Origin: Nostoc sp. TCL26-01
GTDB taxonomy: Bacteria; Cyanobacteriota; Cyanobacteriia; Cyanobacteriales; Nostocaceae
Direction of reading: 5' to 3'
DNA length: 64,000 bases
Assembly: GCF_013393945.1 (NCBI RefSeq)
Contig: NZ_CP040297.1
Coordinates: forward strand, 1,082,001-1,146,000
The translations under genes were made by a program, and so were the position numbers. A model generated the notes under the pieces. That model was not told the DNA's origin, searched no databases, and saw nothing but the letters and a program-made list of their open reading frames with translations. Numbering within the stretch: position 1 is the first letter of the stretch; each line of letters begins with the position of its first letter. Shown in pieces: positions 38,464 to 47,320 of the stretch.

Positions 38464-39081
38464 TTACGAATTACGAATTAGTTCATTACTCGATTCCAGC
38501 AAATTAAATGACCAATTAAGGCTAGCTTCCGAGGTGGTTTTTAAATCACAAATGGTAATTGCTGCATCTGGGATGGGGTTAATTTCTGGCGGCTTAGTTG
38601 TTTTGCGTTTAGTCGAAAGCCCCATTTGTTTCAGCAGACGATTAATATGGCGATCGCTAATTTCAATCCCCAGTTCCCCGGCTAAATGTTTACTTAACCA
38701 TTGAGCAGTCCAATGACTAAAAGCATATCCATAATCACGAGGACTATTACTCACTAATTCTTTCAATCTATCCAAATATTGAGCATTGACAATCTTCGGT
38801 CTACCGATAGGACGCTCATTCCATTTGTGAGCTAGACCTGCTTCAGCCAAGCCAATCCAGTAACGCGCCATCTCCTGAGAACAACCCAATATTTCACAGA
38901 TTTGAGTTTGAGATTTACCCACATCTGCCATCAAGATAATTTCAATTCGACGGCGATATTCTGGCTGTAAATTGCTTTGTAAATGCTTGAGTAAAGTTTT
39001 GCGTTGAAAAGGTGTTAAAAATTTGCTTTCGTGAGTTTCATAAAATTCCAAAGTTGGATCTTGGGTAAAAAAGTGAGACAT
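38464..39081 (-). CDS. IS630-like helix-turn-helix protein, probably domesticated
   Basis: A 205-residue protein with two HTH segments like the DNA-binding half of IS630/Tc1-type transposases: RRIEIILMADVGKSQTQICE with LGCSQEMARYWIGL, then WLSKHLAGELGIEISDRHIN with RLLKQMGLS. No DDE catalytic domain follows, and no inverted repeats or remnant of one are visible. Next to an exporter on the same strand (48 bp), it may be a regulator derived from a transposase. The ATG at 39081 is chosen; a TTG 12 nt upstream is in frame. The C-terminus ends in a TACGAATTACG repeat. Confidence 0.65.
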   Translation of the reverse strand: MSHFFTQDPTLEFYETHESKFLTPFQRKTLLKHLQSNLQPEYRRRIEIILMADVGKSQTQICEILGCSQEMARYWIGLAEAGLAHKWNERPIGRPKIVNAQYLDRLKELVSNSPRDYGYAFSHWTAQWLSKHLAGELGIEISDRHINRLLKQMGLSTKRKTTKPPEINPIPDAAITICDLKTTSEASLNWSFNLLESSNELIRNS

Positions 39082-39093
39082 AGTGATTACCAA

Positions 39094-40292
39094 TTGCTAT
39101 CTAATGTAGAATTTCGACAAGCTTATGTCTTCCAATCAAGAAAGACTCTCATGGCAAGATTACATAGATGCAAAATCAATCAACTTTTGCAAGCTAATTA
39201 ATTCCTGTTTTATTTGTAAATAGTGCTAATAACTCTCTATAGGAAACTCCTAGTTGATGGTTATTGGCGCTAACGAGAAAAACTCAGCACAACTCAAAGC
39301 ATCTTCTTACCTATACCCTGCTTACTCAAGCAGGTAGGCTATGCCAAGCGACGATCAGAAAAATCTCAGGGAATTACTATATATATGTGATTTCTCCTAA
39401 TAAACAGCATTATTTGAGAAAATTAGTTGAGACAACAAATTTTCGTGATTAGACATCAAGAACTTGGCAAACTTCCCTCAAGCTTGGTGTAATGCTGGTA
39501 TTAGTTAATAATTACAGGAAAGTTAGTGAGACATTAATACTGAATTGGCTACCCTTAATCGTCAGGATGTTACTGAACTGTAGAATACAAGTCCAGAGGT
39601 TAAACTCTCAATGTTTAAACGTCAGTTTTGCGAGATTGTAGGAAGTTGAAACCTGTTATACATTGGAGTATAAAAGCATTTTTGTTTGACTTAGCACAAA
39701 TAAACTATTTGTACCAAGCTAATTCTAGTTTTGTGTTCATCAGCCCAATTTGATGAACCCCTAGCCAATTATAAAGATAAAGTTAACCTAAAAGTGACAG
39801 TTATTCAATATGGTGTTTGACACCACTGTTATTCTTTTAAGAATTTTCTGAAATATAGTCAATAGCTTTTATCAGAAAAGGACAATCTTTACAGAATCTT
39901 TATGATATCTTGACAAGAAATTAAATATTACTTATTGCTTTCATAAATTTTTGAGTAATTCACGAGTTTTATGCTAGACAAACAACAGTCAAGGAAAATC
40001 ATTAATTTTACTTTTCCTATTTTAAAAACTAGCTAAAATTGCCTAACTAAGAATAAAAAATTTTAAGTGTACATCTATCTTAAGCATGAAAAGGCATTGG
40101 CAGGAAATAGGGGACAGGGAACAGGTAATAGGTAATAGGAAATAAGAAACAGTAGAGACGTTGCATTGCAACGTCTCTATATAATTCATGTTTGTCATGA
40201 TTAACGTGAAATGGTATGAGTTTTTGTATAAGTACAGACTACGCCAACAGAAATCAAATACTAGTTATATAGGAAGATTTTTGTATTACCAA
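39094..40292. other. 1.2-kb AT-rich region without a confident gene
   Basis: This lies between the HTH gene and the parvulin. It holds a possible 32-codon ORF at 39125-39223 (plus strand) ending SCFICK with three cysteines, and a coding-like but interrupted stretch at about 39536-39651 (ELATLNRQDVTEL, stop, then SMFKRQFCEIVGS). Its position beside a C39 exporter makes short precursor peptides plausible, but neither has a convincing ribosome site. The last 200 nt hold STRR fragments and a dispersed hairpin repeat. Confidence 0.4.
40151..40217 (+). repeat. AGAGACGTTGCA hairpin repeat, copy A
   Basis: TAGAGACGTTGCATTGCAACGTCTCTA forms a near-perfect palindrome (13-bp arms), followed by AATTCATG...TCATGATTAACGTGAAATGGTAT. 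The same 67-bp unit occurs at 50588-50654, and inverted at 41744-41816. Confidence 0.85.
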
Positions 40293-41042
40293 TTACTCAT
40301 TATCTCTACTTAACGAATTCAGCATACTATTTAACTCAGTCACTAGCCATTGTTGAAACATATTATTTAAAATATCTTGATATCTTTCAGGTGTTAATTC
40401 AGCAGAGAATAACTCATCTACCATAAAAATATGATAACCTTGTTGAGTTTGTAGAGGCCCTATTAACTGTTTAGGTGATGCTTTAAATAAAACAGTAGCT
40501 ATATCCACGGGAAAAGCAAAACGGTAAATTTTACCCTCATAACCGCATTTTTGCCTACGGAGAATATCAACATCATATCGATTAGCCGCCTCATAAAAAC
40601 TAATTTCACCATCTTCGATTTGATAGTAAATTTCCTGGGCTAGTTTTGGTGAATCAACAATAATTTGATAGAGACTAACTTGCTCGAATGCTCGCTTATT
40701 TTCCCGAAAAAAAGCTTCTACCTTGTCCGCAAACAAGACATGAGCTAACTTTTGAGATAATAAGCGATCGCGGATACCCATTTCCCAATCATCAGGAGTT
40801 ACTAATTGATCTGCTAACCACGCTACTGTATCTGCGGCTTTTTCTAGGCGCTTTTCCCGACGCTGGCGGTTGGCTTCAGCTTCAATCTCTTCTGTGGTGA
40901 CAATGATCCCTCTTGCCTGTGCTACCTGCCAGATGACCTTTTGAAATAAAATCTTTTGGTATACTTCCTTTACATTCATCTCTTTTTTCAGGAAGTTGAC
41001 AATTTCTTCTGGTGCAATAAATACGTTGGTCAGATCATTCAT
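40293..41042 (-). CDS. Parvulin-type peptidyl-prolyl isomerase/SurA-like protein
   Basis: A 249-residue protein without a signal peptide. A helical SurA/PrsA-like N-terminus (about residues 10-125, FLKKEMNVKEVYQKILFQKV) precedes a parvulin domain (about 130-225, with FYEAANRYDVD and IGPLQTQQGYHIFMVDELF). Cyanobacterial proteins of this type are often encoded beside C39-ABC/HlyD exporters and may keep the cargo export-competent in the cytosol. Here it sits 1.2 kb upstream of the HTH gene on the same strand. The start MNDLTNVFI is the first ATG. Confidence 0.8.
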   Translation of the reverse strand: MNDLTNVFIAPEEIVNFLKKEMNVKEVYQKILFQKVIWQVAQARGIIVTTEEIEAEANRQRREKRLEKAADTVAWLADQLVTPDDWEMGIRDRLLSQKLAHVLFADKVEAFFRENKRAFEQVSLYQIIVDSPKLAQEIYYQIEDGEISFYEAANRYDVDILRRQKCGYEGKIYRFAFPVDIATVLFKASPKQLIGPLQTQQGYHIFMVDELFSAELTPERYQDILNNMFQQWLVTELNSMLNSLSRDNE

Positions 41043-41152
41043 CGCTGTACTAGCCAGCAGTTAAGCTGGAGGCTGGAGCCAAAAAGCCAAACATCTAATA
41101 TATCCACAGAACTCCAGAAACCCAGCAGGATCTAACCATTTCTTAACACATA

Positions 41153-41188
41153 AAAAACTGGAAGCTATTTAAGTTTGTTAGCTTCCAG
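41153..41188 (-). terminator. Minus-strand intrinsic terminator
   Basis: The arms are CTGGAAGCTA (41158-41167) and TAGCTTCCAG (41179-41188), and a T6 run follows on the minus strand (A run at 41152-41157). It points away from 41.2-41.8 kb, where no convincing gene was found, and lies 650 nt after the epimerase gene. It may end a long 3' tail, a small RNA or an unrecognised short gene. Confidence 0.8.
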
Positions 41189-41743
41189 CAATTTTAGGAG
41201 TCGCTATGTAAATTGCCAATTCATCCAGCAGTAATAATCCTATCTAGGAGGACGAAGATTATTAAGCGGAAAAAAGAAATTTAAGAACTATAAGTTCTAG
41301 CAACCATGCTGACAATTAAACTAGGACTATTTCTTTTTTCTCTAACTAATTTTGATTTGGTTCAAGCAATACCAACCAAGGTATAGAAAGTCTATCGCAA
41401 TTCCCCCAGGATTGAGAGACAAGATAGAAAGAATTGATTCATCAGATTGAAGGAGGCCAGCACACCTACTGATCTTGACTCAAATTCCCAGAACAAAAGA
41501 TACATAATATTAGAAGTTATATTGTCGATATGGCTGTAGGATTTATTGACTAACCTAAAAAGATAATTGCCGCAGCAACAACAATTATTTCTATAGGTTA
41601 TGTAGTCAAATGATCATTGATTTTATTTTTGAAAATGAGTTTACTTGGCAATTACCTCTAATCGATTAGCTATCTTTAATTTATAAGATTTACACACAGA
41701 ACAACTGCCACTTTGGCAGATTTTATTTTTTTCTGATGATGTT

Positions 41744-41816
41744 ATACCACTTCACGTTCATCATGATACACATAAATTATGTATTACTAGAGACGTTGCA
41801 ATGCAACATCTCTAGT
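41744..41816 (-). repeat. AGAGACGTTGCA hairpin repeat, copy B (inverted)
   Basis: The reverse complement of the unit at 40151 and 50588: ATACCACTTCACGTTCATCATG, then the palindrome AGAGACGTTGCAATGCAACA. It stands 28 bp after the epimerase stop. The remaining sequence of 41189-41743 is AT-rich with only short ORFs. Confidence 0.8.
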
Positions 41817-41843
41817 GCTGTTTGTTGTCCTCTTCCTCAATTC

Positions 41844-42794
41844 TCAAGCATATAAAGACTTAACCCAATGCCATTCTTGTATTAAACCTTCCTTGAGAGA
41901 AACTTGTGGCTGATATCCCAGGAATTTTTGCGCTTTTGATACGTCAGCCGCAGTGTGGCGCGCATCTCCCATCGCTTTTTCTATGTGGTTTCTTTTGATT
42001 GGCTGACCAACAATTTGTTCCATAGTATCTAAAACTTCAGCCAAAACTACTCTGCTACCACCACCGATGTTAAAAATTTCTCCCACTGCTGCGGGTGCGC
42101 TAGCCGCAGCTAAATTTGCCGCTACAGCATCACGTACAAAGGTAAAGTCACGAGTTTGCTGTCCATCACCGTAAACAGGAATCGCTTCATCCTGCAAAAC
42201 AGATTTGAAAAACTTATGAAACGCCATATCAGGGCGCTGTCTGGGGCCATAAACGGTGAAATAACGCAGGGCGACAAAAGGCACACCAAAATTCTTATGA
42301 TACAGTCCACACAAACGTTCAGCAGCTAGCTTAGTAATGCCGTAGGGGGAAACTGGTTTGGGTGGAATACCTTCATGGGTGGGTAATGTTTCCGCATCGC
42401 CGTAGACACTAGAAGTAGATGCAAACACAAATCGAGTTAATTGTTTAGCATCCTTAGCCGCTTCTAACAAAATTTGCGTAGCATTAATGTTGCGTTCAGT
42501 ATATGAGCGAAAACCTTGACCCCAGCTCGCTCTCACTCCTGCTTGTGCCGCCTGATGGTAAATTACAGTTACATCTTGAAGAATATTGTGCCAATCTAAA
42601 AACTGGATATCTCCCTCAATTAGAGTAAAGTTAGGCGATGATTCTAAATGAGCTATATTCTTGCGTTTTAATGTCGGTTCATAGTAATCGTTAAACTCAT
42701 CAATACCAATTACATCTTGTCCTTGTTGTAGCAGTGTTTCTGCTAAGTGGGAACCAATAAACCCTGCTGCCCCTGTAACGATAATTTTAGCCAT
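41844..42794 (-). CDS. NAD-dependent nucleotide-sugar epimerase, UDP-glucuronate 4-epimerase type
   Basis: A 316-residue extended SDR enzyme. It has the N-terminal [20 protein letters not shown], the active-site FASTSSVYGDAE and the YxxxK pair in SPYGITKLAAERL. The segments IDEFNDYYEPTLKRKNI and HQAAQAGVRASW are characteristic of UDP-glucuronate/UDP-glucose 4-epimerases of the CapI/WbpP kind. Together with ugd at 8.9 kb it could supply UDP-galacturonate for exopolysaccharide, but the substrate is an inference. Fourteen extra upstream in-frame residues were discarded because MAKIIVTG starts the fold. Confidence 0.82.
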   Translation of the reverse strand: MAKIIVTGAAGFIGSHLAETLLQQGQDVIGIDEFNDYYEPTLKRKNIAHLESSPNFTLIEGDIQFLDWHNILQDVTVIYHQAAQAGVRASWGQGFRSYTERNINATQILLEAAKDAKQLTRFVFASTSSVYGDAETLPTHEGIPPKPVSPYGITKLAAERLCGLYHKNFGVPFVALRYFTVYGPRQRPDMAFHKFFKSVLQDEAIPVYGDGQQTRDFTFVRDAVAANLAAASAPAAVGEIFNIGGGSRVVLAEVLDTMEQIVGQPIKRNHIEKAMGDARHTAADVSKAQKFLGYQPQVSLKEGLIQEWHWVKSLYA

Positions 42795-42895
42795 GTTTCC
42801 TAATTTTATTGAATATTTTTTAACCCCAACACTCACAGGTTAATACTGTCACTGATGAAACGTCATTATTTTCTAGTTATTTTTATCAAGGTTGG

Positions 42896-42988
42896 GGAAT
42901 GGTCAATGGTCATTAGTCATTAGTCATTAGTCATTGGTCATTGGTAAAACTCTTACCCACTACCCACTACCCATTACCCATTACCCAT
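42896..42988. repeat. STRR tract (TAGTCAT, CACTACC, CCCATTA)
   Basis: About seven GGTCATT/TAGTCAT units are followed by ACCCACTACCC and CCCATTACC units. A small palindromic dispersed repeat (TGCGATAGCCGAAGGCTTAA, arms near 43040 and 43073) follows just before purD. Confidence 0.85.
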
Positions 42989-43107
42989 GAAAGGACTTGC
43001 ATCAGAGTCAAAATTGGGGAAGAATTGATCCGCGAGTAGTGCGATAGCCGAAGGCTTAAGCTTTGCTTATCGCATTCTCGTTTCGTCAGAGACGCAAGAG
43101 GGAATCA

Positions 43108-44391
43108 GTGAAAGTTTTAGTTATCGGTAATGGAGGGCGGGAACACGCTCTAGCATGGAAGTTGTTGCAATCACCGCAAGTTGAGCAAGTCGCCTGTGTT
43201 CCAGGTAACGGTGGTACGGCAACTATGGCACGTTGTCAAAATGTGCCTTTGGCGGTGGATGACTTTGCCGGAATTAGTCAATACGCACTAGCTCAGGGGT
43301 TTTCTTTGGTGGTGGTGGGGCCAGAAGTACCTTTGGCTCAGGGAATTACTGATTATTTACAAGATCAGGGATTATTGGTATTCGGCCCTACCAGGGCTGG
43401 AGCGCAGATTGAAGCGAGTAAGGCTTGGGCAAAAGCGCTGATGCAAGAAGCAGGAATTCCCACTGCTAAGGCTGCGGTATTTACGGAGGCAAAGGCAGCT
43501 AAATCTTATGTAAAAAACCAGGGTGCGCCTATAGTGGTCAAGGCGGATGGTTTGGCGGCTGGTAAGGGTGTCATCGTTGCTACCACGATTGAACAAGCAG
43601 AAAATGCCATTGATACCATCTTCCAAGGGCAGTTTGGCAGTGCGGGTGAGTTTGTGGTGATTGAAGAGTGTTTAACTGGGCAAGAGGTGTCGGTGTTAGC
43701 TTTGACCGATGGGTTAACGATTCGTCCCTTATTGCCAGCACAAGACCATAAGCGGATTGGGGAAGGTGATACAGGAGAGAATACAGGCGGCATGGGAGCC
43801 TATGCCCCAGCACCTATCGCTACACCAGAATTGATGGCACGGGTACAAACAGAAGTTTTAGAAAGAGCGATCGCCACTTTAAAATCTAGAGGGATTGACT
43901 ACCGTGGTGTTCTCTACGCTGGCTTGATGATCACACCCGATGGCAATTTTCAAGTTTTAGAATTTAACTGCCGCTTTGGTGATCCCGAAACCCAGGTAAT
44001 ATTACCCCTACTTGCAACCCCCCTAGAAGAATTGATTCTGGCTTGTGTAGAGCAGCGTCTAGCCGAGTTACCACCTATCGCTTGGCATGGGGGAGCATCA
44101 GCCACTGTCGTCGCCGCCTCTGGTGGTTATCCTGGGGCATATACAAAAGGCCAAGTCATTACCGGCATTTCCCAAGCAGAAGCGACAGGGGCAACAGTAT
44201 TTCATGCCGGCACAAAGTTGAACCAGCAACAACAAATAGTCACAGATGGCGGTAGAGTCTTGAATGTCACGGGAATTGGCGAAAACTTTGAACAAGCGAT
44301 CGCCCAAGCTTACACTGGAATTAGAGCCATTAACTTTTCCGGCATATATTACCGGAAGGATATTGGTTATAGAGTCAAAACTGCTGGGTAA
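43108..44391 (+). CDS. purD: Phosphoribosylamine-glycine ligase (GAR synthetase)
   Basis: A 427-residue ATP-grasp enzyme of purine synthesis, joining glycine to phosphoribosylamine. The GTG at 43108 is chosen because AGAGGG lies 8-10 nt upstream and the protein then begins VKVLVIGNGGREHALAWKLL. Motifs are VVVGPEVPLAQGI, VKADGLAAGKGV, LTDGLTIRPLLPAQDHKR, DTGENTGGMGAYAP and LEFNCRFGDPETQ. nblS follows 190 bp downstream, an arrangement I recall from other cyanobacteria. Confidence 0.95.
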   Translation: MKVLVIGNGGREHALAWKLLQSPQVEQVACVPGNGGTATMARCQNVPLAVDDFAGISQYALAQGFSLVVVGPEVPLAQGITDYLQDQGLLVFGPTRAGAQIEASKAWAKALMQEAGIPTAKAAVFTEAKAAKSYVKNQGAPIVVKADGLAAGKGVIVATTIEQAENAIDTIFQGQFGSAGEFVVIEECLTGQEVSVLALTDGLTIRPLLPAQDHKRIGEGDTGENTGGMGAYAPAPIATPELMARVQTEVLERAIATLKSRGIDYRGVLYAGLMITPDGNFQVLEFNCRFGDPETQVILPLLATPLEELILACVEQRLAELPPIAWHGGASATVVAASGGYPGAYTKGQVITGISQAEATGATVFHAGTKLNQQQQIVTDGGRVLNVTGIGENFEQAIAQAYTGIRAINFSGIYYRKDIGYRVKTAG

Positions 44392-44520
44392 TGGGTATTG
44401 GGTATTGGGTATTGGGTATTGGGAGAATGTGGAAAAATAACTAATGTGCTATACCCAATGACTAATGACTATTGACCATTGACTATTGACCAATGACCAA
44501 TGACTAATGACTAATAGTCA
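44392..44520. repeat. STRR tract (GGGTATT and TGACTAA/TGACCAA)
   Basis: Four or five GGGTATT heptamers, then about nine TGACTAT/TGACCAA units, between purD and the histidine kinase. Confidence 0.9.
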
Positions 44521-44582
44521 AATTAACTGTTAATTTTTAAGTTGTTGGGGTTGATCAACTGAACTAACAACTTTATTTGCAA

Positions 44583-46496
44583 ATGCTGGCGCTGTTAAAA
44601 ACAATTCGAGAAGCGATCGCTAATTGGTGGTCAGAATTCACTCTCCAGACTAAACTATTAGCCGCCGCCACTTTGGTGGTATCTCTGGTAATGAGTGGTC
44701 TGACCTTTTGGGCAGTGAATACAATTCAGCAAGATGCCCGGATGAATGACACCCGCTTCGGCCGGGATTTGGGGTTGCTACTGGCTGCTAACGTTGCTCC
44801 CCTGGTGGCAGATCACAATCTGACGGAAGTAGCCCAATTTTCTCAACGCTTCTACAGCAGCACTTCTAGTGTGCGCTATATGCTCTATGCTGATGACACT
44901 GGGAAAATCTTTTTTGGCATTCCCTTTTGGGAACCGGAGGTAGAAAACTCTCTCACCATTGAGCGACGCATCGAGATCCCAGAAGACTACGCCACTAATG
45001 GGGAAAAGCCAATGGTACGTCAGCACATGACACCAGATGGGGCGGTGACGGATGTATTTATTCCCCTGATTGTGGATAAAAAATATTTAGGTGTATTAGC
45101 GATCGGTATCAACCCCAATCAAACAGCCGTTATCTCTACCAATTTTACCCGTGATGTTACCATTGCTGTATTTATCACCATTTGGGTGATGGTAATTTTG
45201 GCAGGAGTAGTTAACGCTTTGACTATTACCAAACCAATCAAGGAACTCTTGGTAGGGGTGAAGCAAATCGCCGCAGGTAACTTTAAGCAGCGCATTGATT
45301 TGCCCTTGGGGGGAGAATTAGGAGAGCTAATTCTCAATTTTAATGAGATGGCAGAACGTCTAGAGCGCTACGAAGAACAAAATATTGAAGAACTCACAGC
45401 CGAAAAAGCCAAATTAGAAACCTTGGTTTCCACCATCGCTGATGGCGCGGTGTTGATTGACAATAATATGCAGGTGATTTTAGTCAACCCCACCGCCCGC
45501 CATATTTTTGGTTGGGATGGTGTTGAGGTGGTGGGTAGTAATGTGTTGTCTCACTTACCCCCAACAGTACAAATGGAAATTGCCAGAACCCTGTATGAAA
45601 TGGCTACAGGTGAATGTGAAAGTGCTGAGTTTCGCATTCCTTTTAATGAACCCATTAAACGTACAGTCCGCATTCTGTTAACTACAGTCCTCAACTTACA
45701 ACGAGAAAGCATCAAAGGAATTGCCATCACAGTCCAAGACATCACTCGTGAAGTAGAACTGAATGAAGCGAAAAGCCAATTTATCAGCAACGTTTCCCAC
45801 GAACTCAGAACACCATTATTTAATATCAAGTCTTTTATTGAAACTTTACACGACTACGGCGAAGACTTGAGTCTAGATGAACGCAGAGAGTTTCTCCAAA
45901 CCGTCAACCATGAAACCGATCGCCTGACTCGTTTGGTTAACGATGTCCTAGACTTATCTAAACTAGAATCAGGTCGTAGTTATAACTTTGATGGAGTAGA
46001 CTTAGCCCAAGCGATCGAACAAACACTACGTACCTACCAACTCAACGCTAGAGACAAAGGTATTGAACTCATCCAAGAAGTCTTCCCTAATTTACCACTC
46101 ATCAAGGGTAATTATGATTTGCTATTGCAAGTCTTAGCTAATCTCGTCGGTAATGCCCTCAAATTTACACCCGCCGGTGGCAAAGTCGCCATTCGTACTT
46201 ATAAACTAGATGAAAAGCTCCACTCTCCCAATCAATCTCCTCAAGTACGTGTAGAAATCTCCGATACTGGTATTGGCATTGGTTCAGAAGACCAACAAGC
46301 AATTTTTGACCGCTTCTTCCGTGTAGAAAACCGAGTTCACACCTTAGAAGGCACTGGATTAGGTTTGTCGATTGTCAGAAATATCATCGAACGGCATCAC
46401 AGTAAAGTACATCTAGTCAGTGAAATCGGTATAGGTACTACTTTCTGGTTCGATTTAGCAGTGTTTGAAGATGAAGCAGCAAAAAGGGGTGATTAG
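44583..46496 (+). CDS. nblS: NblS/Hik33-type sensor histidine kinase
   Basis: A 637-residue membrane sensor. The first ATG after an in-frame TTG gives MLALLKTIREAIANWW. TM1 (about residues 20-45) and TM2 (about 190-212, FITIWVMVILAGVVNALTI) enclose a periplasmic sensor region. A HAMP domain (KPIKELLVGVKQIAAGNFKQ), a PAS domain (about 275-390), the H box FISNVSHELRTPLFNIKSF and the ATPase boxes NALKFTPAGG, VEISDTGIGIG and EGTGLGLSI follow. This plan matches NblS (Hik33/DspA), which governs responses to high light, cold and nutrient stress in cyanobacteria. The response regulator is not in the window. Confidence 0.88.
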   Translation: MLALLKTIREAIANWWSEFTLQTKLLAAATLVVSLVMSGLTFWAVNTIQQDARMNDTRFGRDLGLLLAANVAPLVADHNLTEVAQFSQRFYSSTSSVRYMLYADDTGKIFFGIPFWEPEVENSLTIERRIEIPEDYATNGEKPMVRQHMTPDGAVTDVFIPLIVDKKYLGVLAIGINPNQTAVISTNFTRDVTIAVFITIWVMVILAGVVNALTITKPIKELLVGVKQIAAGNFKQRIDLPLGGELGELILNFNEMAERLERYEEQNIEELTAEKAKLETLVSTIADGAVLIDNNMQVILVNPTARHIFGWDGVEVVGSNVLSHLPPTVQMEIARTLYEMATGECESAEFRIPFNEPIKRTVRILLTTVLNLQRESIKGIAITVQDITREVELNEAKSQFISNVSHELRTPLFNIKSFIETLHDYGEDLSLDERREFLQTVNHETDRLTRLVNDVLDLSKLESGRSYNFDGVDLAQAIEQTLRTYQLNARDKGIELIQEVFPNLPLIKGNYDLLLQVLANLVGNALKFTPAGGKVAIRTYKLDEKLHSPNQSPQVRVEISDTGIGIGSEDQQAIFDRFFRVENRVHTLEGTGLGLSIVRNIIERHHSKVHLVSEIGIGTTFWFDLAVFEDEAAKRGD

Positions 46497-46662
46497 TCAA
46501 TAGTCAATAGTCATTGGTCATTGGTCAAAACTCAGCACTCAGCACTCCCTCACTCCCTCACTCAGCACTCAGCACTCAGCACGCGGCTCATCGCCCCGCT
46601 TCCGCTAACAGCACTCAGCACTCAGCACTCCCTCACTCCCTCACTCAGCACTCAGCACTGAG
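46494..46662. repeat. STRR tract with embedded CGCCCCGCTTCCGCTAAC element
   Basis: TAGTCAA/TGGTCAT heptamers are followed by CAGCACTCAGCACT and CTCACTCC arrays. At about 46578-46615 the array is interrupted by GCACGCGGCTCATCGCCCCG and CTTCCGCTAACAGCAC, a variant of the unit at 2427 and 61403. Confidence 0.88.
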
Positions 46663-46671
46663 ATGGTAAAT

Positions 46672-46706
46672 AAAAACAACCAAGCTTTATGGATAAAGCT
46701 TGGTTG
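46672..46706 (-). terminator. Strong minus-strand terminator
   Basis: CAACCAAGCTTTA (46677-46689) pairs perfectly with TAAAGCTTGGTTG (46694-46706) around a 4-nt loop. On the minus strand it is followed by TTTTTATTT. It sits 20 nt after the stop of the small minus-strand ORF at 46726. Confidence 0.9.
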
Positions 46707-46725
46707 AGGTAAGATTGTGTGATGT

Positions 46726-46863
46726 TTAATCTGGAGAATTATTTTGAGGAAATAGGTAGGCGATCGCCGCCCAACCAGATACAGTGAGTAGACTCACCAA
46801 AAATGTAGCCATAACTAAGGCAGACATATTCAAAATCGTCAGGATTAAGGGTTTACTAGTCAA
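46726..46863 (-). CDS. Small single-span membrane protein
   Basis: A 45-codon ORF if begun at the TTG (46863), or 33 codons from the ATG (46827). It encodes one hydrophobic helix, SALVMATFLVSLLTVSGWAA then IAYLFPQNNSPD at the end. The frame is open and protein-like further upstream (GAKKPEKSFFSL), so the start is unclear. A perfect terminator 20 nt after the stop and a HIP1 site within support a real gene. It resembles the small accessory subunits of thylakoid complexes in size and shape, but I cannot name it. Confidence 0.5.
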   Translation of the reverse strand: MTSKPLILTILNMSALVMATFLVSLLTVSGWAAIAYLFPQNNSPD

Positions 46864-46985
46864 TGAGAAAAAGCTCTTCTCTGGTTTCTTAGCCCCCGTT
46901 AATAATGTGTATGGTGTATATTTTTAAGCTATCAATTAGTTATGACGCAGATACAACCAGATTGTGACAATAGTTTGTTAATTTA

Positions 46986-47320
46986 ACGTGAGTTCGACGG
47001 ATCTAAAAAACCCCTCTCCAAACCTCTCCCCTGCAAGGAGAGAGGCTTTAAAACCTTTATTTTTCACTGATATTTCTGCTCTTTACTCCCCTCTCCGCGT
47101 CGGAGAGCAGGGTGGTTTCATACAAACAGAGAAAAAACAAAACTTTGTTTCAAAGCCTCTCCCCCCGTGGGGGAGAGGTTTGGAGAGGGGTCAAAACTTC
47201 TGCTACAAAGCGACAAATCAAGATGTATGTATTTTTCTTTTTTCGTATGAAACCACCCTGCCCTCTCCGCGTCGGAGAGGGGTTGGGGGAGAGGTCAAAA
47301 AAGACTTGTCGAACTCACGT
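46986..47320. mobile_element. 335-bp MITE with target-site duplication and nested palindromes
   Basis: The 13-bp terminal inverted repeats ACGTGAGTTCGAC (46986-46998) and GTCGAACTCACGT (47308-47320) are flanked by TAATTTA on both sides (46979-46985, 47321-47327). Inside, CAGGGTGGTTTCATAC near 47109 pairs with GTATGAAACCACCCTG near 47247. Palindromes CTCTCCGCGTCGGAGAG occur twice, and CTCTCCAAACC / GGTTTGGAGAG pair. Apparent ORFs within are artefacts. No transposase is encoded. Confidence 0.85.

Noticed and set aside
38464..39081. Calling the HTH gene an insertion sequence
   Set aside because: No DDE domain, no terminal inverted repeats and no target duplication are visible.
39264..39452. 62-codon plus-strand ORF
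   Set aside because: It starts at TTG with no ribosome site, has no recognisable pattern, and lies in an AT-rich region with other broken frames.
41392..41505. 37-codon minus-strand ORF upstream of the orphan terminator
   Set aside because: No ribosome site, no leader or repeat pattern, random-looking composition; kept only as a remark in the finding.
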